A stretch of DNA of 64,000 bases, from contig JAAYTL010000107.1 in assembly GCA_012518035.1 (NCBI GenBank), positions 1-64,000 on the forward strand. The letters are read 5' to 3'. This document shows, in pieces, positions 34,465 through 44,194 of this stretch; within the stretch, counting starts at the first letter, position 1; each line of letters starts with the position of its first letter. Source of the stretch: Tissierellia bacterium. GTDB lineage: Bacteria > Bacillota > Clostridia > Tissierellales > Tissierellaceae. The position numbers and the translations under genes are program-made. The notes under the pieces are model-generated. The model was not told the DNA's origin and ran no database searches. It was given only the letters and a program-made list of their open reading frames with translations.

Positions 34465-35826
34465 ATGGAATTATTAGGTAAAAATGTTTTAGTTATTGGT
34501 TTAGGTATTTCTGGTGTTTCCACAGTAAAGGCCCTTGATAAACTAGGGGCAAAAATATGGGTTACTGATTCAAAAAGTGAAGAGGAACTTGGTGATATTC
34601 TTTCAAACTTGGCCGATATAAGTCTTAACAAGCACTTGGGTGTAAGTGATATGGACATAAGTCAAGTAGATTTCATAGTAAAAAGCCCAGGTGTACCTCC
34701 ATCTATCCCTATCCTTAGAAAGGCTAGGGATATGCATATAGAGATAATGAGCGACATAGAACTTGCATATAGGCTGAACAAGGCCAACAAGATGATTGCC
34801 ATCACTGGAACCAATGGAAAAACAACTACTACCAGTTTGGTAGGGGAGGTTTTGAAGGCTGCTAACTTAAGGACCCATGTTGTTGGGAACATTGGAAGAG
34901 GTATCTTAGATAGCTTGCTTGATGCTGAGGAAGGAGATATCTTCCTTATAGAGGCCAGTAGTTTTCAGCTAGAAGATACCAATTTTTTCAAACCCAAGGT
35001 TAGTTTGATTTTGAACCTAGCACCAGACCATTTGGATTGGCATAAGTCATATGATAACTATATTAGGGCTAAGAAGAAAATCTTCATCAACCAGGATGGA
35101 GAAGATTATGTGGTGTTAAATTATGATGATGCACTTCTAAGGAGTTTTGAAGATGAAATCAAGGCCAATATAATTTGGTTTTCTACTAATGAAATCCTAG
35201 ATCAAGGCATATATATAGATGGTAGGGATATTGTTATAAAGCTAGGCAGGGACAAAATCCATTTAATGCAGCAGGATGATATGAAACTTTTAGGAAGACA
35301 TAATTTAGAAAATGTTCTAGCTTGTATTGGAATCTGCTATGCCATGGGGGTTGATTTAGATATTGTGAAGGCAACCATCCAGGAGTTTAAGGGTGTAGAG
35401 CATAGGTTGGAGTATGTCATGGAATGGCAGGGCATAAGCTATTACAATGATTCAAAGGGAACCAATCCAGAGGCTAGTATTAAGGCCATAGAAGCCATAC
35501 CTGAGCCCATTATATTAATCGCAGGTGGGTATGACAAGGCATCAGATTTTGATGACTTTGTTAAGGCCTTTAAGGGTAAGGTGAAGACCCTAATTTTACT
35601 AGGTGAAACAAAATATAGCATCAAGGCGAGTGCCGATAAGTTTAATTTCAAGGATTATCATATAGTGGAAAGCCTAGAAGAAGCAGTACAATTAGCTTCT
35701 AGGCTAGGTAATGCTGGAGATCATGTCCTATTGTCACCTGCCTGTGCCAGCTGGGATATGTTCAATAGTTTTGAAGAAAGAGGTAGGGCATTTAAAGATG
35801 CTGTCTTTAAATTAAGGGAGGACTAA
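34465..35826 (+). CDS. murD: UDP-MurNAc-L-Ala:D-Glu ligase
   Basis: Adds D-glutamate to UDP-MurNAc-L-alanine. A Rossmann N-domain (VLVIGLGISGVS) precedes the Mur ligase core, with the ATP loop GTNGKTTT (about 116-123), NLAPDHLDWH and YYNDSKGTNPEA. 453 residues, normal. Thirteen bases after mraY, one base before ftsW. Confidence 0.96.
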   Translation: MELLGKNVLVIGLGISGVSTVKALDKLGAKIWVTDSKSEEELGDILSNLADISLNKHLGVSDMDISQVDFIVKSPGVPPSIPILRKARDMHIEIMSDIELAYRLNKANKMIAITGTNGKTTTTSLVGEVLKAANLRTHVVGNIGRGILDSLLDAEEGDIFLIEASSFQLEDTNFFKPKVSLILNLAPDHLDWHKSYDNYIRAKKKIFINQDGEDYVVLNYDDALLRSFEDEIKANIIWFSTNEILDQGIYIDGRDIVIKLGRDKIHLMQQDDMKLLGRHNLENVLACIGICYAMGVDLDIVKATIQEFKGVEHRLEYVMEWQGISYYNDSKGTNPEASIKAIEAIPEPIILIAGGYDKASDFDDFVKAFKGKVKTLILLGETKYSIKASADKFNFKDYHIVESLEEAVQLASRLGNAGDHVLLSPACASWDMFNSFEERGRAFKDAVFKLRED

Positions 35827-35827
35827 T

Positions 35828-36955
35828 ATGGCTAGAAAGAAAAAAAATGAGAAGAAAAAGGCTGTAGATTTTACTCTATTTCTCTCCATAATGATTCTAG
35901 TCTTTTTTGGAATAATAATGGTTTTTAGTTCAAGTTGGCCTGAGGCTATGCAAAAATTTGGGGATGGCTACCATTTTTTAAAAAGGCAGTTAGTATTTTC
36001 TGTAATTGGGTTCATGGCTATCATTATCCTTATGAATATCGACTATCGAATCTATAGGAAATTTGCCCTACCAATCTTCATATTTGCTGTAATACTAGGT
36101 CTCCTGATCTTTACACCTTTAGGGGATGAGAGTAAGGGGGCCAGAAGGTGGCTAATCCTATTTGGGTTTAGGTTCATGCCCTCAGACATAATAAAGCTTG
36201 CTTCAATAATCTTCCTTTCAGCCTTTTTGTCCAACAAGAAAGAACGTACTGGGACCCTACTACTTGGTACAATACCCGCCCTTATCATTATAGGATTCTC
36301 TTGTGGTCTAATATATCTTCAAAAAGATTTAGGAACAACAGTGACCCTAGGAGCTACCCTGGTTGCCATATTTTTTATAGCCGGGATGAGAATTTCCCAC
36401 CTTCTTGCACTTGGAGCAGGTGCCGCCGGCCTATTATATTATGCAGTGACATCTGAGGGAAATGAGTATCGCTTGGAAAGGATAACTGCCTTTATGGACC
36501 CTTTTGCAGATAAGCTGGATACAGGTTGGCAAGCAGTTCAATCCCTTTATGCTATCGGTTCAGGAGGTTTATTTGGCTTAGGGTTAGGGAAGAGTCGACA
36601 AAAATTTTTCTATATTCCAGAGTCTTATAATGATTTTATATTTTCTATTATTGGAGAAGAATTAGGCTTCTTTGGTAGCCTACTTGTTATAATATTATTT
36701 TTGATTGTAATTTGGAGGGGCATAATCATAGCATTAAAGATAGATGATACTTTTGGTTGTTTTCTGGCTACAGGAATTATCGCCTTAATAGGTATCCAGG
36801 CTCTCATACATATAGCAGTTGCAACATCATCGATACCTACAACAGGCATTACCTTGCCCTTTGTTAGCTATGGTGGTACTTCTCTAGTAATGAACATGGC
36901 TTCCATTGGAATATTGTTGAATATTTCCAGGCAGGCCAATATAGAGAGGAGTTGA
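35828..36955 (+). CDS. ftsW: SEDS glycosyltransferase FtsW
   Basis: A SEDS-family peptidoglycan polymerase of the septum, 375 residues, about ten membrane segments after a very basic Lys-rich start (residues 2-14). Family markers include KGARRWL (about 97-103), QKDLGTT, the YR.ER..AF stretch YRLERITAFMDP, and GGTSLVMNMASIGILLN at the end. It works with the class B PBP four genes upstream. It could also be the SpoVE equivalent; position favours FtsW. Confidence 0.92.
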   Translation: MARKKKNEKKKAVDFTLFLSIMILVFFGIIMVFSSSWPEAMQKFGDGYHFLKRQLVFSVIGFMAIIILMNIDYRIYRKFALPIFIFAVILGLLIFTPLGDESKGARRWLILFGFRFMPSDIIKLASIIFLSAFLSNKKERTGTLLLGTIPALIIIGFSCGLIYLQKDLGTTVTLGATLVAIFFIAGMRISHLLALGAGAAGLLYYAVTSEGNEYRLERITAFMDPFADKLDTGWQAVQSLYAIGSGGLFGLGLGKSRQKFFYIPESYNDFIFSIIGEELGFFGSLLVIILFLIVIWRGIIIALKIDDTFGCFLATGIIALIGIQALIHIAVATSSIPTTGITLPFVSYGGTSLVMNMASIGILLNISRQANIERS

Positions 36956-36959
36956 AATA

Positions 36960-38066
36960 ATGAAATACATAATATCAGGTGGTGGTACTGGAGGCCATAT
37001 CTACCCTGCCTTGGCTATAGCTGAAGAGATAAAGAATTCAGACATGGAGGCTGAGATCCTATATGTTGGGACAGAGAAGGGCCTAGAAGCTGAATTGGTT
37101 CCAAAGGCAGGACTGGATTTTAGGTCTATAAGGGTAAGAGGTTTACCCAGGAGAATCAATAAAGACTCCTTGATTGCCCTTAGGGAGCTGATTGCAGGAC
37201 TTAAGGAGTCCCAGGAAATTATTGAAACATTTAGGCCAGATGTTGTAATAGGTACAGGCGGCTATGTCTGTGGTCCAATTGTTTACAAGGCAGCTAAAAA
37301 TAAGATTCCTACAATTATCCATGAGCAGAATGCCTTTCCTGGAATCACCAATAAAATCCTATCCCGTTATGTAGACAGGGTTGCAACAACCTTTGACGAA
37401 GCAAAAAAATACTTCAAACATCCAGATAGGGTGGTAAAGACAGGTAATCCCATCAGGCAGGATATATTAAATCGAGACAAGGATACTTCCTACAAGGTCT
37501 TAAATATAGATCCAAATAAGCCATTTGTTCTGTCCTTTGGAGGCAGTGGAGGACAAAAGAAACTAAATGATGCAGTTTTAGAAATCTTAATAAATAAGGA
37601 TTGGAATAATAATTATCAATTAATACATGTCACTGGTAAGCGTTTATATGATTCATTTATCAAGGAATTAAAAGATAATGATATAGAATTAGACAAGGGT
37701 GTTAGAATCCTACCCTACCTATATGAAATGCCTGAAGCATTGAATATAGCCGACCTCTTGATATCAAGCTCTGGTGCCATAACCTTGGCTGAGACATCTG
37801 CCATAGGCTTAGCAAGTATCTTGATACCCAAGAGTTACACTGCGGAAAACCATCAAGAGTACAATGCCAGGGCCTTTGAGGAGGCTGGAGCGAGTGTTGT
37901 TATCCTAGAGAAGGATTTAGCTGGAAAAATGTTAATGGACACTATAAATAACTTGATGAAAGATAAAAGAAAACTTCAAAAAATGGCTGATAATAGCAAG
38001 AAAATGGGTAATAACTCAGCAAGCCAAGAGATTGTTAATTTGATTTATGAAATAATTCCAAAATAG
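36960..38066 (+). CDS. murG: Lipid II-forming GlcNAc transferase
   Basis: Adds GlcNAc to lipid I. The N-domain glycine loop is SGGGTGGHIYPALAIA (5-20). The second domain has FGGSGGQKKLNDAV and the UDP-GlcNAc region with SSGAITLAETSAIGLASILIPKSY. 368 residues, normal. Four bases after ftsW. Confidence 0.96.
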   Translation: MKYIISGGGTGGHIYPALAIAEEIKNSDMEAEILYVGTEKGLEAELVPKAGLDFRSIRVRGLPRRINKDSLIALRELIAGLKESQEIIETFRPDVVIGTGGYVCGPIVYKAAKNKIPTIIHEQNAFPGITNKILSRYVDRVATTFDEAKKYFKHPDRVVKTGNPIRQDILNRDKDTSYKVLNIDPNKPFVLSFGGSGGQKKLNDAVLEILINKDWNNNYQLIHVTGKRLYDSFIKELKDNDIELDKGVRILPYLYEMPEALNIADLLISSSGAITLAETSAIGLASILIPKSYTAENHQEYNARAFEEAGASVVILEKDLAGKMLMDTINNLMKDKRKLQKMADNSKKMGNNSASQEIVNLIYEIIPK

Positions 38067-38140
38067 TAACCCCATCCACCTTGATGAATAAGATAAAGGT
38101 ATAGGAAATCTATATCTGAATCTTCATTGGAGGTGGAATA

Positions 38141-39391
38141 GTGGAAAAGTATATAATAAATGGAGGCAATAGGCTATATGGTGAATTACCTATTATAGGG
38201 GCAAAGAATGCAGTTCTTCCCATACTAGCTGCTACAGTTATCAATGGAAGTAGTAATCTTATCTCCAACGTTCCAAAACTTAGGGATGTAGAAATCATGA
38301 TAAAAATTCTAGATTCCTTAGGAGCTAAGGTGGAGATGAAGGGTGACACAATAGCTATTGACTCCAGCAAGATAAGCAAGGTTACCCTACCAGAGGAGCT
38401 AGTTAGGGAAATGAGATCTTCCATTATTTTTATGGGGGCCCTATTAGCGAGATTTGGTGAAGCGGTTTTGAGCTATCCTGGAGGATGTGAAATTGGTCCT
38501 AGGCCCATTGACCTACACCTTAAATCCTTAAGGCAGATGGGAGCTGAAATCGAAGAATCCCATGGCTTCCTGTATTGTAAGGCCAAGGGACTAAGGGGTT
38601 GTGATATCCAGTTAGATTATCCTTCTGTGGGAGCAACTGAAAATATAATTTTAGCAGCATCTACCGCTGATGGAACTACAATAATTAGAAATGCAGCCAG
38701 GGAGCCAGAAATAGTTGATTTACAAGATTACTTAAATAAAATTGGTTGTCGTGTAAAGGGAGCTGGTACTAGCATAATCGTAGTTGAAGGAGTTAAGGAA
38801 CTTCATAGCTGTGAGCATAGGATTATCCCTGATAGGATTGTAGCAGGGACCTATATGGTGGCAGCCGCTATTACTCAAGGAGAGATAGTACTTAAAAATC
38901 TTGTGGTAGAGCATCTACAGAGCATCATTGCAAAATTAAAGGAAACAGGTACTAGGGTAATTATCGATAAGAAAGACATCAAAATTATAGGCCCTGATAG
39001 GATATTACCCATAGAAATGCTGCAAACACTACCATTTCCAGGATTTCCAACAGATATGCAGGCCCAGTTTATGGCCCTCCTATCAATAGCTGATGGTACG
39101 AGTATCATAAATGAAACCGTCTTTGAAAACCGATTCAAACATGCGGAGGAGTTGACTAGGATGGGGGCTAATATTAAGACCTTTGGAAATGTTGCCGTTA
39201 TTAAAAGGGCAAATAAATTAACAGGGGCAAAGGTATATGCCAAGGATCTACGAGGTGGGGCAGCCCTAGTCCTAAGTGGACTAGTAGCGGAAGGCGTTAC
39301 AGAAGTAGAAAACATCTATCACATAAATAGGGGTTATGAGAGTCTTTATGAAAACTTGAATAGGTTAGGGGCTAAGATAATTTCGGTTTAA
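38141..39391 (+). CDS. murA: UDP-GlcNAc 1-carboxyvinyltransferase
   Basis: The first committed step of peptidoglycan synthesis, target of fosfomycin. The active-site Cys is in YPGGCEIGPRPIDLH (about 112-126), so the enzyme should be fosfomycin-sensitive. KNAVLPI near the start is the substrate lysine region. GTG start behind GGAGGTG. 416 residues. It lies within the dcw cluster between murG and ftsQ. Confidence 0.95.
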   Translation: MEKYIINGGNRLYGELPIIGAKNAVLPILAATVINGSSNLISNVPKLRDVEIMIKILDSLGAKVEMKGDTIAIDSSKISKVTLPEELVREMRSSIIFMGALLARFGEAVLSYPGGCEIGPRPIDLHLKSLRQMGAEIEESHGFLYCKAKGLRGCDIQLDYPSVGATENIILAASTADGTTIIRNAAREPEIVDLQDYLNKIGCRVKGAGTSIIVVEGVKELHSCEHRIIPDRIVAGTYMVAAAITQGEIVLKNLVVEHLQSIIAKLKETGTRVIIDKKDIKIIGPDRILPIEMLQTLPFPGFPTDMQAQFMALLSIADGTSIINETVFENRFKHAEELTRMGANIKTFGNVAVIKRANKLTGAKVYAKDLRGGAALVLSGLVAEGVTEVENIYHINRGYESLYENLNRLGAKIISV

Positions 39392-39394
39392 TGC

Positions 39395-39408
39395 AGCTTT
39401 TGCTGCAG
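39395..39408 (+). repeat. Short hairpin after murA
   Basis: GCAGC-TTTT-GCTGC, without a T-run. A similar hairpin containing GCTTTTGCTGC occurs at 56375-56394 after iscU. It may be an mRNA stability element. Confidence 0.45.
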
Positions 39409-39440
39409 GAAAGAAATTGGACAACCTGGAGTGAAAAATA

Positions 39441-40190
39441 ATGAGAGCAAGCAGTAGAATAGAGAAAAAACATAAAAGGTTTAAGAGACTAGTAAGTCTT
39501 ATTCTTATCATAAGTATACTTACAATCTTACTAGTATTTCTATTAAACTCAAACTATTTTAACATAGATAAAATAACTATCAAGGGTAATGAAAAGATTA
39601 CCAAGGAGAAACTACTACATACATCTTCAATAAACTTTGGAGAAAATATATTCAGAATTAGTACTAGACAGGCTGAGGAAAGTATTAGAAAACTACCTTA
39701 TGTAAAAACAGTAAAAATTAGAAGGGAATTGCCGAGAACTATAAGTATAGAGGTCGTGGAGAGAGAGGAAAAAGTCCTATTAAAGGACATATCCATGTAT
39801 TATATTTTGGATGAAGAAGGGTATCTATTAGGTAATACAGATAGTAATAATGATAATCTACCAGTAATTCTGGGGTTGAAGACTGAGAGAATAGACCTGG
39901 GAGATAATTTATTTGCCAATATGGAAGTAAAAGAGCTGGAAGACCTTATTAAGGAGAGCGAATATTTAAACCTATTAAAGGAAATAGAGGCTATAGAAAT
40001 CGAAAACCAGAAGAATGTTAATATCTTGATAAATAATGGTATTAATGTTGCCTTTGGACCCTTAAGTAATGTAAAATATAAGGTAGGTTTATTAAGTGAA
40101 ATATTCAACCATTCTAAGGAGAATGAAATAGAGATCAGGGAAATAATTATGAACAGGGGAGAACATCCTATAATTGTAACAGATAATTAG
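39441..40190 (+). CDS. ftsQ: FtsQ/DivIB division protein
   Basis: A 249-residue bitopic protein: a basic cytoplasmic start, one membrane segment (about 17-37), then a POTRA domain opening FNIDKITIKGNEKITKEKL (about 43-61) and a beta domain. This matches FtsQ/DivIB, which recruits the septal synthase with FtsL. Low sequence identity is usual for the family; position supports the call. Confidence 0.88.
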   Translation: MRASSRIEKKHKRFKRLVSLILIISILTILLVFLLNSNYFNIDKITIKGNEKITKEKLLHTSSINFGENIFRISTRQAEESIRKLPYVKTVKIRRELPRTISIEVVEREEKVLLKDISMYYILDEEGYLLGNTDSNNDNLPVILGLKTERIDLGDNLFANMEVKELEDLIKESEYLNLLKEIEAIEIENQKNVNILINNGINVAFGPLSNVKYKVGLLSEIFNHSKENEIEIREIIMNRGEHPIIVTDN

Positions 40191-40204
40191 AAATGAGGGA
40201 TGTA

Positions 40205-40933
40205 ATGAAAGAATTTAAGAATTACATTGCACTTATATTGGTGTCCATATTTTTAGGCTTGATACTGTCTATTCATTTTAAGACCATAAACAAAACAGTT
40301 GGAGTAGGGATAATTCCAGCCCAAAGGGCTCAACAATTAGCTACTGAATTACAGAAAGTACAAAGTGATAAGGAAGCTCTACAAAACAGGGTCCGAGAAC
40401 TTGAAGACAGGATAGAACAATATGAAAAAAGTGAAGTTGACAAAAATGTCTTTGCAGAAAACCTATACAAGGATGTAATGAAGTATAGGATGCTGGCAGG
40501 ATATGTTGATTTGGAAGGTGAGGGTATAGTCCTAGAAATAAATGACCCTCCGGTAGACTTACAATTCGATGAAGGATATACAATTGTAGAAGAGCATGAT
40601 TTAATTTTGGAAATTATTAGTATACTTAATGCAGCAGATGCTGAAGCTATATCGATAAATGACCAAAGGTATACTGCCTATACTGAAATTGTCAGGGCAG
40701 GGGACCATATTGTAATCAATGGCGTTTCTACTAGTTCCCCTATTGTCATAAAGGCTATTGGAGACCCTAGCCTATTAGAATCGGCTCTATCCATAAAACA
40801 TGGAATAGTTTGGAAGCTTAGGAATTATGATTATATAGTTCACCTTAGCCAGGATAAGAACATATCTATACCCAGATATAGAAGGGTTAAGGAATTTATA
40901 TATGCTAACCCTGTAGAAGAAAGCCTTAATTGA
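40205..40933 (+). CDS. DUF881 family protein (first copy)
   Basis: About 242 residues: one N-terminal membrane anchor, a coiled coil (about 43-80) and the DUF881 domain (DLEGEGIVLEINDPP..., ADAEAISINDQRY). ATG 40205 has GAGGGAT upstream; ATG 40193 lacks a ribosome site. The domain occurs next to ftsZ or sbp in many clostridia and is thought to act at the division site or cell surface; its role is unproven. Confidence 0.85.
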   Translation: MKEFKNYIALILVSIFLGLILSIHFKTINKTVGVGIIPAQRAQQLATELQKVQSDKEALQNRVRELEDRIEQYEKSEVDKNVFAENLYKDVMKYRMLAGYVDLEGEGIVLEINDPPVDLQFDEGYTIVEEHDLILEIISILNAADAEAISINDQRYTAYTEIVRAGDHIVINGVSTSSPIVIKAIGDPSLLESALSIKHGIVWKLRNYDYIVHLSQDKNISIPRYRRVKEFIYANPVEESLN

Positions 40934-40947
40934 TTGCGAGTGATCAT

Positions 40948-41673
40948 ATGAAAAATAAGAATAAGTTTATTATAGGAATTTTCAGTATTATAATTGGTAT
41001 AACCATAGCGATACAACTTAAGGCCAATGTAGAAGCATATGTACCTGCAACCATTCAATCTATTCAAGACACTTTGAAGGAGATTGATATAGTTAAGAGT
41101 GAAATAAATGAGCTAAATAAGATAATTGAAGAAAGGGAAGAGGAGTTAAAAACCCTGGAACAGATTGCAGAAGGCGATGAGAATATAATAGAAGTATTGA
41201 ATAGTGAAAAACAAAAAATCATGATCAACTCAGGCTATACGAAATTAGAAGGACCAGGAATATCTATTAAGATGTATGATAACCCTGATAGTGAAGTTGT
41301 GGGGTTTGATATAGATGATGACATAATACATGACTTGGATATCTTAAATATCTTGAATGACTTAAGGATAGCTGGAGCTGAAGCCATAAGTATTAATGGT
41401 CAAAGAGTAATGTCGACTTCTGAGATAAAGTGCCATGGTCCAATTCTGAGAATCAATGATAAGAGTGTAGGTACACCCTTTATCATTGAAGCAATAGGAG
41501 ACCCACAATTATTAATGGCATCAGTAAATGCTCCAAATACTTATGGGCAAATATTAAAAAATGTATATTATATAGGATTTGAGCCTAAGATTGAAGACAA
41601 GGTAACTATACCCGCATATGACGGAGACTTTACCTTCACTTATGCTAAACCTAAGGGAGAAGGTGATATATGA
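40948..41673 (+). CDS. DUF881 family protein (second copy)
   Basis: A paralogue of the preceding gene, about 241 residues, with an N-terminal anchor, coiled coil (about 45-80) and DUF881 core (LEGPGISIKMYDNP, AGAEAISINGQRV). ATG 40948 follows GAGTGA; an in-frame TTG at 40930 overlaps the previous stop. The two copies could form a hetero-oligomer. Confidence 0.85.
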   Translation: MKNKNKFIIGIFSIIIGITIAIQLKANVEAYVPATIQSIQDTLKEIDIVKSEINELNKIIEEREEELKTLEQIAEGDENIIEVLNSEKQKIMINSGYTKLEGPGISIKMYDNPDSEVVGFDIDDDIIHDLDILNILNDLRIAGAEAISINGQRVMSTSEIKCHGPILRINDKSVGTPFIIEAIGDPQLLMASVNAPNTYGQILKNVYYIGFEPKIEDKVTIPAYDGDFTFTYAKPKGEGDI

Positions 41674-42014
41674 TGGTGGTTGCACTCATAGGAATTTTGA
41701 TAGGAGGAATTATTGGCTTTCTCTTACCCTATACCTATAACACAGCTTATTCCTTATATATATCAATCGCGATTCTAGCTTGTTTAGACTCAGTATTTGG
41801 AGGAGTAAAGGCTAATCTAGAAGGAAATTTTAATGTAAAGATATTTCTATCTGGCTTCTTTGGAAATTCCTTACTAGCAGCCTTGTTGGCTTACATAGGA
41901 GATAGGCTAGGAGTACCTTTGTACTATGCTGCAATATTTACCTTTGGTAGCAGATTGTTTGACAATTTTGCTTCCATAAGAAGGTTAATTTTATTTAAGA
42001 ATAAATCTGTCTAA
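41670..42014 (+). CDS. sbp: Small basic protein (DUF1290, Sbp)
   Basis: A 114-residue membrane protein with four hydrophobic segments and the DUF1290 core DSVFGGVKANLEGNFNVKIFLSGFFGNSLLAA (about 40-71). In Bacillus sbp lies just before ftsA-ftsZ. Here it is just before ftsZ, with ftsA missing. Its function is unknown. It overlaps the second DUF881 gene by four bases. Confidence 0.9.
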   Translation: MMVVALIGILIGGIIGFLLPYTYNTAYSLYISIAILACLDSVFGGVKANLEGNFNVKIFLSGFFGNSLLAALLAYIGDRLGVPLYYAAIFTFGSRLFDNFASIRRLILFKNKSV

Positions 42015-42071
42015 ATAAGTGTTCACTTTAACAAACATAAAATAGCTACTATTAGATAAGGGGGATCTTAA

Positions 42072-43142
42072 ATGTTTGATTTTGATGTAGATGTAGAAGA
42101 ATTTGCTAAAATAAAGGTAATTGGGGTAGGTGGCGGTGGTAGTAACGCAGTGAACAGGATGATAGAGCATGGAGTAAGAGGGGTAGAGTTTATTGCGATG
42201 AATACTGATAAACAAGCCTTATTTTCATCCAGAGCTGAAATCAAACTCCAACTAGGGGAGAAGATAACCAAGGGCTTAGGAGCAGGAGCCAATCCAGAAG
42301 TCGGGGCCAAGGCTGCTGAAGAAAACAGAAATGAGATAACAGAGCTACTTAAGGGCGCAGACATGGTCTTTATTACAGCTGGAATGGGTGGAGGAACTGG
42401 AACTGGAGCAGCCCCCATCATTGCAGAACTAGCTAGAGATTTGGGAATACTTACTGTTGGGGTAGTTACCAAACCATTCACCTTTGAAGGCAGAAAAAGG
42501 TTAAGCCAGGCTGAACTAGGCATTGAAAATCTAAAGGGGAATGTTGACACTTTGGTGACTATACCTAATGATAGACTGTTACAAATAGCTGAGAAAAAGA
42601 CTACCATGGCAGATGCCTTCATCATGGCTGACGATGTCTTAAAACAAGGCATCCAGGGTATATCGGATCTAATCTCCGTACCAAACCTTATTAACTTGGA
42701 CTTTGCCGATGTTCAGACTATCATGTACGATAAGGGGATGGCCCACATGGGTATAGGTTTTGCCTCAGGAGAAAACAGGGCCACCGAGGCAGCTAAACAA
42801 GCAATACAAAGTCCTTTACTAGAGACTTCAATAGAAGGAGCAAAATCAGTCCTACTAAATATCACTGGTGGAGCAGATCTAGGTATCTTCGAGGTTAATG
42901 AGGCTGCTGATTTAATAAAACAATCAGTAGATCCCGATGCCAACATAATATTCGGAGCCGGTATTGACGAAGCACTGGGAGATGTCATTAAAATAACAGT
43001 AATAGCTACTGGGTTTAATGACAATCAAGAGTCTGATTTAGACGGGAAGAAGGATGCAGGGACTGATGAGGAATCAGGCCAAGATGATGATATTGAAGAG
43101 CTTGACATTCCTATTTTCCTAAGGAGAAGGGATAGGAAATAA
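42072..43142 (+). CDS. ftsZ: Cell division GTPase FtsZ
   Basis: Tubulin-like GTPase forming the division ring. The GTP-binding signature GGGTGTG lies at about 106-112, the N-terminal [12 protein letters not shown] at 17-28 and the T7 loop region NLDFADV near 205. An acidic linker (about 318-340) leads to the conserved C-terminal peptide DIPIFLRRR that binds membrane anchors. 356 residues. Since ftsA is not adjacent, the tail partner here (SepF or a distant FtsA) is open. Confidence 0.97.
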   Translation: MFDFDVDVEEFAKIKVIGVGGGGSNAVNRMIEHGVRGVEFIAMNTDKQALFSSRAEIKLQLGEKITKGLGAGANPEVGAKAAEENRNEITELLKGADMVFITAGMGGGTGTGAAPIIAELARDLGILTVGVVTKPFTFEGRKRLSQAELGIENLKGNVDTLVTIPNDRLLQIAEKKTTMADAFIMADDVLKQGIQGISDLISVPNLINLDFADVQTIMYDKGMAHMGIGFASGENRATEAAKQAIQSPLLETSIEGAKSVLLNITGGADLGIFEVNEAADLIKQSVDPDANIIFGAGIDEALGDVIKITVIATGFNDNQESDLDGKKDAGTDEESGQDDDIEELDIPIFLRRRDRK

Positions 43143-43158
43143 TCACAATTTGTTGAAA

Positions 43159-43190
43159 AACATATCTATTTATCTTAGATATGTTTTTTT
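43159..43190 (+). terminator. Terminator after ftsZ
   Basis: AACATATCTA (43159-43168) pairs with TAGATATGTT (43176-43185), then a run of T. It separates the dcw cluster from the sporulation operon. Confidence 0.88.
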
Positions 43191-43202
43191 ATTTCTTAAA
43201 TT

Positions 43203-43235
43203 AAGACAAAGTTTTTATATGCTTTGTCTTATAAT
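43203..43235 (+). promoter_or_regulatory. Candidate Spo0A-controlled spoIIGA promoter
   Basis: TATAAT (43230-43235) has AAGACA 21 bases upstream, an unusually long spacing. The B. subtilis spoIIG promoter also has a long (22-bp) spacer and needs Spo0A. Inverted TTTGTCTTA-type motifs flank the spacer (CTTTGTCTT at 43222-43230; AAGACAAAG at 43203-43211). TGTTGAA at 43151 is one base from the 0A box TGTCGAA. This is inference from pattern. Confidence 0.5.
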
Positions 43236-43270
43236 ATAGATTATACAAATCCAAAGATTGGGAGGGTAAC

Positions 43271-44194
43271 TTGTATATAGTATTAGAGTATTATCTAGTA
43301 GAAAATTTTCTTATAAATTTTCTCCTGCTTCATTTAACAAATAAAGTTACTAAATCTAAGGTAGGGATGAAAAGCATTATTCTTGGTAGCATAATTTCAA
43401 GCCTATATTCTTTAATAGTTTTTGTACCATCCTTATTATTTTTGACTAGTTTTATTGGGAAACTCTTTATCTCAACCTTGATAGTATATATAACCTTTCA
43501 AGGCAAGAGTATAAAGCTCTTCCTATATCAATGGTTAACCTTCTATATAGTTTCTTTCATTTTTGCTGGCTCGATTATGGGCCTTCTTTCTAGCTTAACG
43601 AATTTAAGCGAGTTTGTATCTAGGGAGACAAATCTCTTTCAGATATTTACTCTTAAACACATAGGTTTTGGAATTGTAATTGCAATAATTATTTCATCAA
43701 TAGTTTTCACCTACTCCCACAGGAAAAAGCAAATGGAAAGCTTCCTCACTCAAGCCCGGATAGAATTTAGAAACAAGGTAGTAAGTCTTACAGCCTTGAT
43801 AGACACAGGAAACACCTTAAAGGATCCCCTAAGTAAGAAACCTGTTTTTGTTGTTGAATTATCAAGACTTATAACCTTACTACCTGAGAAATTATTGGAT
43901 TATTACATGAGTCCTAAGGATATGAGTTTAGAGGAACTCTTCATGAATCTAAGGGAGGAAGTTCCCCTGATATTAGTTCCTTTTAAATCCCTTGGCAACG
44001 AGGAGGGGCTTATCCTAGGCTTCAACCCGGACCTTGTTATAGTCCAGCATCCTACCTGTGATGCAGAGTTAGAAGTAGAAAGAATTATTATAGGAATATA
44101 TAATGGTAAATTATCCTCAGATAATGAATTTTCAGGCTTAATAGATTATGAAACCATAGTTGAAGGGGGGAAGTATTATCAGCCTATACTATAG
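43271..44194 (+). CDS. spoIIGA: Sigma-E processing peptidase SpoIIGA
   Basis: A membrane aspartic protease that cleaves the pro-sequence from pro-sigma-E after a signal from the forespore. Five hydrophobic segments (about 1-155) precede a soluble protease domain with [15 protein letters not shown] (about 173-187), including the catalytic Asp in DTGN. TTG start after TTGGGAGGG. 307 residues, normal. Its 3' end overlaps the sigE frame. Confidence 0.93.
   Translation: MYIVLEYYLVENFLINFLLLHLTNKVTKSKVGMKSIILGSIISSLYSLIVFVPSLLFLTSFIGKLFISTLIVYITFQGKSIKLFLYQWLTFYIVSFIFAGSIMGLLSSLTNLSEFVSRETNLFQIFTLKHIGFGIVIAIIISSIVFTYSHRKKQMESFLTQARIEFRNKVVSLTALIDTGNTLKDPLSKKPVFVVELSRLITLLPEKLLDYYMSPKDMSLEELFMNLREEVPLILVPFKSLGNEEGLILGFNPDLVIVQHPTCDAELEVERIIIGIYNGKLSSDNEFSGLIDYETIVEGGKYYQPIL

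Noticed and set aside
38875-39315. 146-codon minus-strand frame inside murA
   Set aside because: Shadow of murA, no family resemblance.
42068-42652. 194-codon minus-strand frame inside ftsZ
   Set aside because: Lies opposite the strongly conserved ftsZ GTPase region; the translation is Ser/Ala/Pro-rich shadow sequence.
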